A stretch of DNA of 64,000 bases from Dyadobacter sp. CY312 (GTDB taxonomy: Bacteria; Bacteroidota; Bacteroidia; Cytophagales; Spirosomataceae). Both the position numbers and the translations under genes were made by a program. Shown one piece after another: positions 25,349 through 34,474 of this stretch. Positions within the stretch are counted from its first letter, which is position 1; each line of letters begins with the position of its first letter. The stretch lies in assembly GCF_021390535.1 (NCBI RefSeq), contig NZ_JAJUXG010000017.1:1-64000 (forward strand), written 5' to 3'. A model generated the notes under the pieces. That model was given only the letters and a program-made list of their open reading frames with translations. It was not told the DNA's origin and did not search any database.

Positions 25349-28081
25349 CTATTCCACTTTCAGTGATTTTGCCGGGTTGAGCAAAGCCGCACGAATGGAC
25401 TGGTAACTTACCGTCAGGATCGCGATCACAATGGAGGCAACACCTGCCACTACAAAAATCCAGATGGAAATATCCACCCGGTAGGCAAAGTCTTCCAGCC
25501 ACTTTTTCATGAGCCAATAGGCAATAGGAGAGGCGATGACAATGCTCAAAACAACCAGCCTTAAAAAATCTTTGGATAGAAGGCCTACGATCTGATAAAT
25601 GGTGGAGCCCAATACTTTACGGATTCCTATTTCTTTGGTCCGTTGCTGCGTAACAAAAGCAGCCAGACCGAACAATCCCATACATGAAATCAAAATGGCA
25701 ATGCCCGTGGCTGTGTTCAAAATCTGAGCCTGGCGTGCTTCTTTTTCGTAGAATTTGGCAAGCGTATCATCAAAAAACGAAGGCGAAAAATCCTGCTCGC
25801 TTGTTGAATACACCTCCTTGTAAGTTTTTTCCATTTTTGCCAGAACTGCCTTAAACTCGGCAGCCGATTTTCCATTGCTCCGGATTTTAACACTGACTGC
25901 CCGTTCGTACTTATTTTCCGATAACAGATAGAGCGGCTGGATCGAAGTACGTAAAGATTGCAGGTGGAAGTCTGCGATTACTCCCACGATTGGTAATTTT
26001 AAGTCTCCCTTTCCGCTGGAATAAGTCAGCAGTTTTCCAACTGCATCTTCCGGTTTTTTGAAACCCAACTTCTTGGCATACGTTTCATTGATTACGAATT
26101 CTTTGGCTGTATCACTGTTTGTGATGTTTCGGCCTGCAACCAGTTTTAACCCAAACAATGGTATGTAGTCATCATCTACCGCTCGTCTGTGTACGTCTAG
26201 TTTAATCTCTTTTTTGCCATCAAAATAACTGATGCGATTGGTGGAATAGCCGTTTCGTGCAGGAGTGGAGCCGATGCTGACACGCTCAATTTCGGGAAAC
26301 TGCCGCAGCTTACTTAAAAGGATTTCTTTTTTATCAAGCTCAGAATCGTGCCAGTCGGTATAAAAATGGATAATGGCGTCCTTTTTGAAACCCAGATCTT
26401 TATTGAGCATAAAGCGAGACTGAGCAGCCATGATAATTGTCCCCAGAATAAAGATCTGCGAAGCTGCAAATTGAAAAGTAATCAGCGACTTGCGAAGCAA
26501 AACAGTGCGGCTTTGTCCTGCTGAAATCTGACTTTTCAGTGAAGAAACCGGCGTGTACGACGAGATAACCCAGGCAGGATATAAACCAGACAGTAAGCTG
26601 GTAAGAAAAGCGATGAGCGCTACGAATCCCAGCAGTTCAGGGTCGAAAATGTTAAAAATGAATTGCTTTGGAACAAATGCTTCAAACATGTTCAGTATAG
26701 GATGTACAAAACAAACCGAGAGAAGCACGGCAACCATGGTAATGATAAAGGTCTCGCAAAGAAATTGAAGAATGAGGCTTTTTCTGCTGCTACCCAGAAC
26801 TTTCCGTACCCCAATTTCTTTGACTCGGGTAATGGATTGAGCCGTTGCCAAATTAATGAAGTTGATGGCGGCAATCAGCAGCAGAAACACAGCGATACCC
26901 ATCAGCGCGTACAAGGAAGGCAAGTGCGCCTGTCTGGAAAAATTATCCTGGATATCCTTATTAAAATGAATGTCGGCAAGCGGTTGTAAGCTCAGTGATC
27001 TTCCTACGTTCCACTCATCTTTTTGGTCAAGATGCTTTTTCAGGAAAATCGGTAACTGCCTGTTGATCTGGCTTGCAGTGGTATTCTTTGCAACTTTCAC
27101 GAAAGCCATGGAGCTCGAATTTGTGTTCGTCCATTCATCCAGCTGGAATTCCTTACGCCAGTTGCCGCCCTCAATACTTTTAAAAGAAATGAAATTTTTG
27201 AACCTGAAATCTGAGTTAGCAGGTAAATCTTTAACGACTCCGGTGACTGTAGTAACCAACGAATCACTGAAATAAACCCGCTTTCCCAATACCTGTTGTA
27301 ACGGCATTTTTCCAAAATACTTCTCTGCTTCCTGCTGAGTAAGGACCACCTCATTAGGCGTTTTTAGTGCGGTTCCGGCGCTGCCAACCAGCCAGTCGTA
27401 TCTGAATATCTGAAAGTATTCCGGCTCGCAGATCAATATTTCCGCGTCATCATTTTTCCAGCTTCTGCGAATTTCTTTTTTATCTCCAATAGAAGTTACT
27501 GTTGCTTTGGCCGACCACACATGGCATGCTGCAAGACTCTCCAAAGCAGTAACGTCCTGCCTGATACTGGCCGGCATCGGTGCCGACAAACCCGCATTTT
27601 TGCTTTCAACACCTTCCGCATTTTGAAAACCAGAGGCAATCCGGTAAATCCTGTCCCGGTCTGCCTGGAAATTTTCGAAACTCAATTCGAAGTTGACCAA
27701 AAGATAAATGACAATGCAGGCACTTACGCCAATGGCAAGTCCAAAAATATTGATGGCAGAGTAACCCTTGTTTTTTACAACGTTCCGAATTCCAATTTTG
27801 AAGTAATTGCGTATCATATCGTGGCTAAATAAATAGGTTTTCTGATAGTCCTCTGATCTTTTCGTCCGAGCAAATGGTCTCAGTAATTTGAACACATTGC
27901 CAATGTATTTCCATCTGGCTTTCCGTTCACCCAGCGTTGCACGCCAGTACGCATACATTTCCAGCAGGTCTCCCTGAACTTCCTCCTGGGAGTCGGGATC
28001 CGATAATCGACTTAGTAATTTGGCGGCCCAGGCGGGAGGTCCGGGATTTTCATCCTTGCGTGCAGGTTCTTTGTCGCTCAT
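25349..28081 (-). CDS. FtsX-like ABC permease with N-terminal PadR-associated prefix domain
   Basis: This 910-residue inner-membrane protein has the same MacB/FtsX double-permease plan as the gene at 20841. About 85 residues precede it: PAWAAKLLSRLSDPDSQEEV, QGDLLEMYAYWRATLGERKA and then a membrane-proximal basic stretch. That prefix is typical of permeases encoded directly after a PadR regulator and may contact it or the membrane. The core follows from MIRNYFKIGIRNVVKNKGYS. The final FtsX helices include RTKEIGIRKVLGSTIYQIVG. No ATPase gene is adjacent. It lies 26 bases after padR in a two-gene operon. The substrate is unknown. Confidence 0.88.
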   Translation of the reverse strand: MSDKEPARKDENPGPPAWAAKLLSRLSDPDSQEEVQGDLLEMYAYWRATLGERKARWKYIGNVFKLLRPFARTKRSEDYQKTYLFSHDMIRNYFKIGIRNVVKNKGYSAINIFGLAIGVSACIVIYLLVNFELSFENFQADRDRIYRIASGFQNAEGVESKNAGLSAPMPASIRQDVTALESLAACHVWSAKATVTSIGDKKEIRRSWKNDDAEILICEPEYFQIFRYDWLVGSAGTALKTPNEVVLTQQEAEKYFGKMPLQQVLGKRVYFSDSLVTTVTGVVKDLPANSDFRFKNFISFKSIEGGNWRKEFQLDEWTNTNSSSMAFVKVAKNTTASQINRQLPIFLKKHLDQKDEWNVGRSLSLQPLADIHFNKDIQDNFSRQAHLPSLYALMGIAVFLLLIAAINFINLATAQSITRVKEIGVRKVLGSSRKSLILQFLCETFIITMVAVLLSVCFVHPILNMFEAFVPKQFIFNIFDPELLGFVALIAFLTSLLSGLYPAWVISSYTPVSSLKSQISAGQSRTVLLRKSLITFQFAASQIFILGTIIMAAQSRFMLNKDLGFKKDAIIHFYTDWHDSELDKKEILLSKLRQFPEIERVSIGSTPARNGYSTNRISYFDGKKEIKLDVHRRAVDDDYIPLFGLKLVAGRNITNSDTAKEFVINETYAKKLGFKKPEDAVGKLLTYSSGKGDLKLPIVGVIADFHLQSLRTSIQPLYLLSENKYERAVSVKIRSNGKSAAEFKAVLAKMEKTYKEVYSTSEQDFSPSFFDDTLAKFYEKEARQAQILNTATGIAILISCMGLFGLAAFVTQQRTKEIGIRKVLGSTIYQIVGLLSKDFLRLVVLSIVIASPIAYWLMKKWLEDFAYRVDISIWIFVVAGVASIVIAILTVSYQSIRAALLNPAKSLKVE

Positions 28082-28107
28082 TGTTTATTCGGTAATGTGA
28101 TTTTCGC

Positions 28108-28446
28108 TCATTCACCCATCAGTTGAAGCATCGACGGCGGCAATGCATTCCAAAGTTCCTCCCGAACCTGCCTGGCTTCCTGTAAAGCCTTCCGGCCAAA
28201 AGCGGTTACGGTAAAAAAGCGTTTACGGCGCCCGCCTCTTTCTGCTGTGGCACCGCCCATTGTGGAAGAGAGAAATCCCTTTTCCTCCAAACGTTGCAAG
28301 GTGGTGTGTACGGCACTAAAACCAACAGTTCTTCCCGTTTTCTTTTCCAGTTCCTGGGTGACGGATACCGCATAGGCATCTTCATCCAAAACGGCAACCG
28401 TGAGTAAAATCACTTCTTCAAACTCTCCCAGAAAGGTTCGTTTCAT
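28108..28446 (-). CDS. PadR family transcriptional regulator
   Basis: This 112-residue winged-helix repressor starts MKRTFLGEFEEVILLTVAVL, the standard family start. An upstream ATG at 28635 would add 63 residues that look random (many Pro and His), so the internal ATG at 28444-28446 is preferred. The wing and recognition helix are visible in VSVTQELEKKTGRTVGFSAV and LQRLEEKGFLSSTMGGATAE. PadR-like proteins often respond to antibiotics or phenolic compounds and control efflux genes. Here the linked target is the permease 26 bases downstream. Autoregulation is likely by family habit but no operator was identified. Confidence 0.88.
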   Translation of the reverse strand: MKRTFLGEFEEVILLTVAVLDEDAYAVSVTQELEKKTGRTVGFSAVHTTLQRLEEKGFLSSTMGGATAERGGRRKRFFTVTAFGRKALQEARQVREELWNALPPSMLQLMGE

Positions 28447-28652
28447 ATACGCTTCTATTTGTTCCGATAATGTAGAGCAAATGGCGTACCAATTCTTTAA
28501 ACTAGACCCATTGTGTTTAAATGGCGTTTTTCTTAAAATGAAGTGTTCGATTTTGAACAGATGTTGAGCGGGTCCGAACAGTGGGTGGGGTGGTGGTAAT
28601 TTGCGAAGTAGGGTGCTGAGCGTTACTTTAATCAAACTGAATGCTCCGTCTT

Positions 28653-29894
28653 TTACCTGTCTGTGTTTACAGTTTTCATGACCGCTCCTAATGCAGACTC
28701 AGAAATTAAATTCATGCCCCAGTCTTTGTCAACGTAGTTGTAATAAGCGATTACAATTTCTTTTTCCGGGTCTATGTATAAAGCCTGTCCGCCAAAACCG
28801 GTTTTCAACATAACGCCATCATGGGCCATATCCCATTGATATGCCCATTTTAAAGGACCAAATGGACTCTTGATGGGTTTGGCTGCAAAGATTTCCTGTA
28901 CTTGTGCAAAGCTGATCAAGCTTTCTTTTTTCGCTTTTATTTCACTGTTTGTAAACATCATGCCAAACCTTGCCAGGTCACGTAATGTTGCCGACATCCC
29001 TCCATGTGGCCAGGCTATACCTTTGTCAGAAAGACATACATAAGCGTCGGAAGATGCGCCAATTGGTTTCCATACTCTTTCGGTTACCAAATCGGCGTAT
29101 TTCTTACCTGTAATTTTTTCAGCAAGCCAGCCTAAGACAAAAGTGTTGATGTTGGAATATGCAGCTTCTGAGCCCGGAACCGTATCTTTTTTCATTGCAG
29201 CAATGTATTTGTAAACAGAAGACGGGGTATTGTCTGCTTTTGGCAAAATACCTAATGCTGATTCCAGCTGGTAATTTTTATGTTGAGGATTTGTAAATGG
29301 TCCCGTTTCAAAATCAATGGATCGAATATCCATACCCGACCGCATGTTCAGAATATCTTTTACAGAGATTCCACTCCAGTCGGAATCCTTTAATTCTGGG
29401 AGGTATTGGTCAATAGATTGGTTGAGGTCGATTTTCTTTTCATTTACTAAACCCGTAATGATGGAGGCCGTTATTACTTTGGTTACCGATTGAAGCGTAT
29501 GCCGATCTTCCGGAAGCATGGAAAAATACTTCTCATAAACAACTGCGCCTTTTTGAACAACGATAAAACTCGCGACATGTAATTTTTTTAAATACGCTTC
29601 GAGAGAAAGTTTCTCCTTCCCGGATTTGATACTGATCGTGTCGAGAGATTTGATGGGATTATGTCGAAACTGATACGGCTGACTGGATTTATGAATAATG
29701 CCAGTCGGGAAAAACTCCGACATGTACCTGAAACTGTATTGCGACAAACGGCCTCCGACATCCCATCTGCTTTGGCTGATACTATCGTGAATACTTTCTG
29801 TTTCTTTGGCAGTATAATGGAATTGCTGCGCCGAGGAATAAGATTGCCAGATGACAAACGCCAGCGTTAAGAAATGCCGTGAAGTAATTTTCAT
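28653..29894 (-). CDS. Exported serine hydrolase of the beta-lactamase/penicillin-binding fold
   Basis: This 413-residue protein has an N-terminal signal (RHFLTLAFVIWQSYSSAQ) and a class C beta-lactamase-like catalytic domain. The nucleophile motif S-x-x-K is at 136-139 (SVTK), the second motif is in AAYSNINTF (about 246), and HGGMSATLRDLARFG fits the usual family region. Members include esterases, D-aminopeptidases and penicillin-binding proteins, and genuine beta-lactamase activity is uncommon. It is periplasmic by the signal peptide. It lies between the PadR/permease operon and the broken OmpA gene, without obvious functional linkage. Confidence 0.85.
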   Translation of the reverse strand: MKITSRHFLTLAFVIWQSYSSAQQFHYTAKETESIHDSISQSRWDVGGRLSQYSFRYMSEFFPTGIIHKSSQPYQFRHNPIKSLDTISIKSGKEKLSLEAYLKKLHVASFIVVQKGAVVYEKYFSMLPEDRHTLQSVTKVITASIITGLVNEKKIDLNQSIDQYLPELKDSDWSGISVKDILNMRSGMDIRSIDFETGPFTNPQHKNYQLESALGILPKADNTPSSVYKYIAAMKKDTVPGSEAAYSNINTFVLGWLAEKITGKKYADLVTERVWKPIGASSDAYVCLSDKGIAWPHGGMSATLRDLARFGMMFTNSEIKAKKESLISFAQVQEIFAAKPIKSPFGPLKWAYQWDMAHDGVMLKTGFGGQALYIDPEKEIVIAYYNYVDKDWGMNLISESALGAVMKTVNTDR

Positions 29895-29943
29895 ATGATT
29901 GAAGTGTTGTGTGTATAGTGAAGCTCAACGTTGAAGGATTGTG

Positions 29944-30957
29944 CTATTTATTTTTCACCAGTTCTACCCTTCGGTTTTGTGTTTTGCCTTCTTCTGAATT
30001 GTTATCTGCAATTGGATTATTTTGCCCAAAACCTTCGGAAACCAGGCGTTTCGCATCTATACCGCTTTTTTCGAGTTCTGTTTTTACCGTTTTTGCTCTT
30101 TGTTTGGAAAGATCAAGATTGTGTTTTTCATCGCCTGTGTTATCGGTGTAGCCGTTAATGGCAATATTCAGTGTCTGATCGGCCGTTAGCGCTTTCACAA
30201 TTTCGGCTACCGCTTCTCTGCCGTCGGCTTTTTAGGTCGCTTTATCGGTATCGAAATTGATGTACAGAACCGCTTTGCCTTTATCATTTAAGTCCTTTTG
30301 GATCTGGTCGGACTTTAATAAAGTGATTGTTTGCTTCAATGGGGCTTTTTGTAAAATCTGAAGTTCACCGCTGGAATTGTTACTGGAAATCTGCATATAT
30401 ACATCATCGCCATCTGCTCTCCGGATTAAATATGTCCTCACAGGATCGTTCCAGTAGTCTATTGATCCTTCTTCACCAAAATAAGTCGCCTGGTCTTTTA
30501 TTCTGTCCAATTCCTCGCGGGAAACTTTTCCATCGAAAATCTTAACTCCCCCCACGGAAGTGATTGCATCATCATAGCTTTTCAGGAAATAAGCCGAAGA
30601 CCAATTTTCCTCGCTGTCTTTCGTCTCTACAATATTACTTTTCCATACTTTTCCTTCGATTGGAGTCATTACGCCATCAATAGGGAAAAACAACATGTCA
30701 AAACTTCTTTTAACGGGCTTGTTCTGTTCCGCTACACCTTTTGGCAGACTAAAAAATGGAAATTCGCCCAAATCTTTGTCAGATACGGGAACAGAATTAA
30801 TATCAAATTTTCCTGAATTATCTGGCTGTGTAGTGCTTAAGGTTTCGGTTTGTACGCTATCCTGCTTGCTTTCATCCTGCTTATTTTCGCTGCTATTGCA
30901 CGAAATGACAAATAAAGCCAGTCCTGTTAGTACCAATTTTGTCCCTGAATTGATCAT
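29944..30957 (-). pseudogene. OmpA-family lipoprotein interrupted by one in-frame stop
   Basis: Two frames in the same phase read as one 337-residue OmpA-type lipoprotein broken by TAA at 30232-30234. The first part has a lipoprotein signal (LVLTGLALFVISC from the ATG at 30957), a Ser/Gln-rich linker and a beta-rich domain ending INFDTDKAT. The second continues without a frame change as KADGREAVAEIVKAL and the peptidoglycan-binding OmpA core NGYTDNTGDEKHNL, SKQRAKTV and QNRRVELV. In related proteins the stop position would be Leu or similar, so a TTA to TAA change is the simplest cause. It could be a true pseudogene, a recent mutation, or a sequencing error. An intact protein would anchor the outer membrane to the cell wall. 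Confidence 0.8.
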
Positions 30958-31146
30958 AATCTGAATTCTATTTATTGTACGTTGTTTGTTCAAAATACTT
31001 CATACAACTTCTGTATTGACGTAGTTATTGTACGTTGACACAAGACTACGGATTTGCAGGTGATATTCCAAATGCTGATAAATCTTACGCAACAAATTGA
31101 TTTATAGGTAAATGTGTTTGTTCGTGCGATTGTATTCGATGTAAGA

Positions 31147-31198
31147 GAACTTCCAAATCTGAATACTTGGTGATTATAGAAAAGCTGGAAATTTGCTG
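31147..31198. repeat. Dispersed sequence also present at 34307-34357
   Basis: The 52 bases beginning GAACTTCCAAATCTGAAT are closely similar to a stretch at 34307-34357, with the ends GAACTTCCAAATC and TTTGCTG identical. On the minus strand both contain a frame reading SDLEVLS. They may be decayed copies of one coding segment or a short repeat. Confidence 0.4.
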
Positions 31199-31236
31199 TT
31201 GTAAGTGGGAAAAACGGTATTGTTGCGAAGCGATGC

Positions 31237-31593
31237 CTAAATCAGCTCCTTATGCTTATTACCCCAAAGTTCCAGTTGCATGATCACCGGCCTTAGATCA
31301 TAACCAATTTCCGTTAGCTCGTACTCTACGCGTGGGGGAACTTCCGCATACACGGTTCTTTTCACAATCTTGTTTTCTTCCAGTTTTCTCAATTGAAGCG
31401 TAAGCATACGTTCGGTAATGTTGGGGAGCTTTTTCTTTAATTCTCCAAATCTCAGTTTCCCATTCAATAGCCAGGAACAGATTACCAGAGCCCATTGTCC
31501 GCCAATAATGAGGGCGGCATAAACCTCCGGGCACTCGTCTGCAAGTGCCTGTTTGTTGGCAAAATTGGTTGATGACTTCTTGATCGCGCTCAT
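31237..31593 (-). CDS. HxlR family transcriptional regulator
   Basis: This 118-residue winged-helix regulator shows the family pattern: a Cys just before the first helix (DECPEVYAALIIGGQWALVI, Cys21), the recognition region RFGELKKKLPNITERMLTLQ, and the wing PPRVEYELTEIGYDL. In YodB/HypR/QorR-type members the N-terminal Cys senses quinones, aldehydes or disulfide stress. The gene is divergent from a flavodoxin-fold NAD(P)H oxidoreductase 97 bases away, a very common pairing in which the regulator represses the reductase. The intergenic dyad at 31612-31627 is a plausible operator. Sensing chemistry is inferred from the family and the Cys. Confidence 0.88.
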   Translation of the reverse strand: MSAIKKSSTNFANKQALADECPEVYAALIIGGQWALVICSWLLNGKLRFGELKKKLPNITERMLTLQLRKLEENKIVKRTVYAEVPPRVEYELTEIGYDLRPVIMQLELWGNKHKELI

Positions 31594-31611
31594 TACTTAC
31601 ATTTTTTATAG

Positions 31612-31627
31612 TACCTCACATTTGGTA
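31612..31627. promoter_or_regulatory. Putative HxlR operator dyad
   Basis: TACC-N8-GGTA (31612-31627) lies between the divergent hxlR and reductase genes. A wider pairing, TACCTC at 31612-31617 with GAGGTA at 31645-31650, brackets it. HxlR-type repressors bind such short dyads. Confidence 0.4.
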
Positions 31628-31657
31628 GCTAATGTACACAATTAGAGGTAGCTCGTT

Positions 31658-31665
31658 TACTTTTG
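31658..31665 (+). promoter_or_regulatory. Putative -7 element of the reductase gene
   Basis: TACTTTTG matches TAnnTTTG and lies 25 bases before the ATG at 31691, immediately downstream of the dyad. No good -33 element was seen. Confidence 0.4.
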
Positions 31666-31690
31666 TCTTGAAGAAATTACAAATAAGGAG

Positions 31691-32221
31691 ATGAAAACAT
31701 TAGTAATTATTACCCATCCGAACATCGAAGAATCGGTAGTTAACAGAAGATGGCTTGAAGAGTTAACAAAATATCCCGATAAATATGTCATTCATCAGCT
31801 TCATAAGGTTTATTCGGATGAAAAGATTAATGTAAAAGCAGAACAGGGTCTGGTAGAGCAATACGATAAAATAGTATTTCAATTCCCCGTTTTCTGGTAC
31901 AGTTGTCCATCGCTTCTCAAAAAATGGATTGATGAAGTTTTGATATCTGGATGGGCATATGGCAGTAAAAGTGGCTATAAAGTAGCTGGAAAGAAAATCG
32001 CTCTGGCGGTTTCTGCCGGATTAGAAGAATATGAGTACGGACCGGAGGAACAATACAAGTACACAATGGAAGAGCTACTGCGTCCTTTCGAACTTACTTT
32101 TGAGTATGTAAAAGCCGACTACAAGCCATTCTTTGCTTTTTACGGAATTGACCAAAATGCATCAAAGGAGTGGATTGAACAGAGCGTTCCGTCTTATCTG
32201 GATTTTTTGGAATCGCTTTGA
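31691..32221 (+). CDS. NAD(P)H-dependent flavodoxin-fold oxidoreductase (quinone reductase-like)
   Basis: This 176-residue flavoprotein of the MdaB/KefF/YwrO group carries out two-electron reduction of quinones or other electrophiles with NAD(P)H and FMN. Visible features are the first strand and phosphate loop MKTLVIITHPNIEESVVN, the FMN/substrate loop VFQFPVFWYSCPSLLKKWID and the GWAYG segment. It is cytoplasmic. Its divergence from an HxlR gene suggests induction by the compounds it detoxifies. A long hairpin follows at 32277-32321. Confidence 0.88.
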   Translation: MKTLVIITHPNIEESVVNRRWLEELTKYPDKYVIHQLHKVYSDEKINVKAEQGLVEQYDKIVFQFPVFWYSCPSLLKKWIDEVLISGWAYGSKSGYKVAGKKIALAVSAGLEEYEYGPEEQYKYTMEELLRPFELTFEYVKADYKPFFAFYGIDQNASKEWIEQSVPSYLDFLESL

Positions 32222-32276
32222 TGAACAGTGCCAAAAATCTGGTTCATAGTACATAATGGCCAGATTTGTAGTTGTT

Positions 32277-32321
32277 TACCAATCAAAAGGGCTGCCTTTA
32301 CAGCAGTGCTTTTGATTGGTA
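32277..32321. terminator. Long hairpin between convergent genes
   Basis: A perfect 13-bp stem (TACCAATCAAAAG at 32277-32289 with its complement at 32309-32321) encloses a second small stem (CTGC/GCAG). There is no clear T-run, so termination is probable only from position and stem strength. Confidence 0.5.
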
Positions 32322-32372
32322 TGTAGCCTGAACGGAAATTTAGAGCCAGGTGGATTAGTACACCGGATTCTC

Positions 32373-33173
32373 TCATTTGATTTCCTTGATTCCCCCGTCG
32401 TTGGCAGCAAATGGATGAATTTCCTCATTCTTTTTCACGAAAAGAGATTTCAGAGTGGACAGAAGGGTATCTTTCTGTTGTTTCATCTCCGAAGTCGGTT
32501 CATATGGTACAATGGTTTTCTTTCCGATTTGCTTGTGAAAGGGCTGCTTTCTGAGATTTTTCTCAAAAACAACCATGGAATCATAGAATGTTATGCAATT
32601 AATATTTTGGGAAATCTCATCAATTCTCACCTTACTTTTGTCAATAACATGGTGATCATAGAGGGAATCGACAAGACCTTTTGATTTTTCAATAAAAGTC
32701 CCGGGATTTTTGAGCCCTCCATGAAACTCATCCCAGTAAGAAGTATGTGTGTCTTCAACAATGTACACACCACCTTCTTTCACTTTCATATACAACATTT
32801 CGAAAGACAGTATCTGCTGTTCCATAGTATGACCACCGTCATCAATAATAAAATCAACAGGGGGAATTTGGTCATACACATGCTTTAAGAATTCTTCATC
32901 AGTCTGTGATCCGATAAATATGGTCGTATTCTCTTCTTCCAGCTTCTTACAATCCGGATTTATGTCAATAGCATAGATATGAACATTTTCACCAAAGTAT
33001 TTTTTCCAGAGTTGAAGTGATCCTCCGTGGGAAATACCGATTTCCAGGATGTTCACCTGCTTTCCCCGATAAGAAGAAAAATACTTTTCATAAACATCGA
33101 AATAATGATCCCATTTATGAATCAGGTTGCCCTGGTGGTTGTAAAATAGATCTCTTATGCTACCAGATTCCAT
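32373..33173 (-). CDS. Class I SAM-dependent methyltransferase of the cephalosporin-hydroxylase/sugar O-methyltransferase type
   Basis: The 266-residue enzyme has the SAM-binding glycine motif as VNILEIGISHGGSLQLW, the acidic cofactor residue in YAIDINPDCK and the metal/substrate segment DFIIDDGGHTMEQQILSFEM. That combination, with YIVEDTHTSYW, is typical of methyltransferases acting on sugars or secondary metabolites (for example rhamnosyl O-methyltransferases) and of CmcI-like proteins. No glycosyltransferase or biosynthetic cluster is present nearby, so the acceptor is open. The C-terminal 60 residues are charged and may be specific to this branch. A -7-like element (TACCTTTG on the minus strand, 33210-33217) lies upstream. 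Confidence 0.78.
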   Translation of the reverse strand: MESGSIRDLFYNHQGNLIHKWDHYFDVYEKYFSSYRGKQVNILEIGISHGGSLQLWKKYFGENVHIYAIDINPDCKKLEEENTTIFIGSQTDEEFLKHVYDQIPPVDFIIDDGGHTMEQQILSFEMLYMKVKEGGVYIVEDTHTSYWDEFHGGLKNPGTFIEKSKGLVDSLYDHHVIDKSKVRIDEISQNINCITFYDSMVVFEKNLRKQPFHKQIGKKTIVPYEPTSEMKQQKDTLLSTLKSLFVKKNEEIHPFAANDGGIKEIK

Positions 33174-33209
33174 AGTCTAAAACGCCTTGATTAAAGTAAG
33201 AGTAGGTTA

Positions 33210-33217
33210 CAAAGGTA
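33210..33217 (-). promoter_or_regulatory. Putative -7 element of the methyltransferase gene
   Basis: On the minus strand the bases read TACCTTTG, matching TAnnTTTG, about 36 bases before the start codon at 33173. The -33 element is not clear. Confidence 0.35.
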
Positions 33218-33341
33218 TCATTTAAAGACGAAAATCGATATTTGGTTAACTAACAATGTAATATGGTTACAAAAATAGGGGGCGAATGAATTGAATAAGT
33301 GTTACTGGTTTTCGAATCCGGGCGGTGAGGCGTTCCTCATT

Positions 33342-34151
33342 TCAAATCACCTTCTGAATGGAATTCTTAAAATTGACTACAAATTGATCCCGCAGATCCG
33401 TTGATAACAAGCCGATGGACAAATACGGATTTAAATCTTCCAGCTCGACCAATAGCAAATCGCCGTTTGGCAACCGGCACGCATCCACGCGCTGTATACC
33501 ATGTGAAAGGTTATTCCAGCCTATAAATTGCTTTGCAAAAGCTACATCATCTGCGGTTGCTTCATACTGTTCCAAATTCCATCGTTTGCTTTTATCCGGC
33601 GCATACAAGGAGTAATGCAAATCCTGATCAATGAAGTAAAATGAAACCTCGTACTCAAAATCGATAAACGGCTGAACGATTGATCCTGTCAGTTCCACCT
33701 CGTGTAATGCCTGAGAATCCACGACCTGCATCCCGATAGAATCCGCTCCGTTTTTCAGCTTTACCATGTATTTTTCAACATCCGGCAACCTGTGCAAATC
33801 TTTCAGGTTTTCAATCGTCGGGATCACCGGATAGCCCTCAGCAGTAAGCGTTAACAAATACTCCTTACCCATCTGGTCTGCTTTGCCGTTCATGGGGTTG
33901 TAGGACAAAAGACCAGAATTCACACGTTTTACAAAAGCGTCAAAATAGCGCTTGTAATTCATAACCGGGCCAGCGTTGCGGAATATAATCAGGTCAACCT
34001 GGGTCTCAAACTTCTCCGAGTCGCACGGATGACAAATTAATATCTCATAATCGTCCCTCAAAACGTTTGTCAGATATAAGTCTTCCTCATAATATCTTCT
34101 GCCTTTCGCTTCAAAGTATAAATCCGTTAAGTACAAAATCGATTTTTTCAT
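33342..34151 (-). CDS. ATP-grasp-like protein of unknown substrate
   Basis: The 269-residue protein starts at MKKSILYLTDLYFEAKGRRY (34151); the frame remains open upstream for 117 more codons, but that part looks non-coding and overlaps a dispersed repeat. The layout suggests an ATP-grasp ligase: an N-terminal alpha/beta part, a lysine-bearing strand KYMVKLKNGADSIGMQVV and a C-terminal metal-binding strand pair reading GDLLLVELEDLNPYLS, where Glu and Asn are placed as in ATP-grasp enzymes. Such enzymes join a carboxylate to an amine or thiol. No partner peptide or cyclase gene is visible nearby. Assignment is by pattern only. Confidence 0.5.
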   Translation of the reverse strand: MKKSILYLTDLYFEAKGRRYYEEDLYLTNVLRDDYEILICHPCDSEKFETQVDLIIFRNAGPVMNYKRYFDAFVKRVNSGLLSYNPMNGKADQMGKEYLLTLTAEGYPVIPTIENLKDLHRLPDVEKYMVKLKNGADSIGMQVVDSQALHEVELTGSIVQPFIDFEYEVSFYFIDQDLHYSLYAPDKSKRWNLEQYEATADDVAFAKQFIGWNNLSHGIQRVDACRLPNGDLLLVELEDLNPYLSIGLLSTDLRDQFVVNFKNSIQKVI

Positions 34152-34306
34152 GGATGGATTGGGGGTGGTGGGGGTAAAATTAGAAGGTTGTTTTTGAAAG
34201 TTGGATCTGAGGAGTGTCACAAACAATGTCGGCTCCGCTGTAACTGTGCAATGCAAAATTAGCAAAGTCAGCAGAACATTAGTTTCAGACCATTCCTTAC
34301 ATGAAA

Positions 34307-34357
34307 GAACTTCCAAATCCGAATTTAGGTAATTAAAGGTCGGCTGGGAATTTGCTG
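34307..34357. repeat. Second copy of the dispersed sequence at 31147-31198
   Basis: The bases share GAACTTCCAAATC, GAAT and GGAATTTGCTG-type blocks with 31147-31198 and translate on the minus strand to a frame containing SDLEVLSCKEW, against SDLEVLSYIEY in the other copy. This suggests a shared coding origin that has decayed. Confidence 0.4.
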
Positions 34358-34474
34358 CCTGTATCTGCCCTGTGGGACATAGGCCACGGAAAGCAACGGA
34401 GTATCGCTGGTAATCGTCACCGCAGATCGTGAAACGGGCGGTTTGATCCCAGTTGTGCGAAGTGTTGCGAAGTT

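Noticed and set aside
28447..28635. 63-residue upstream extension of PadR
   Set aside because: Not conserved in the family; MKRTFLGEFEE is the canonical start.
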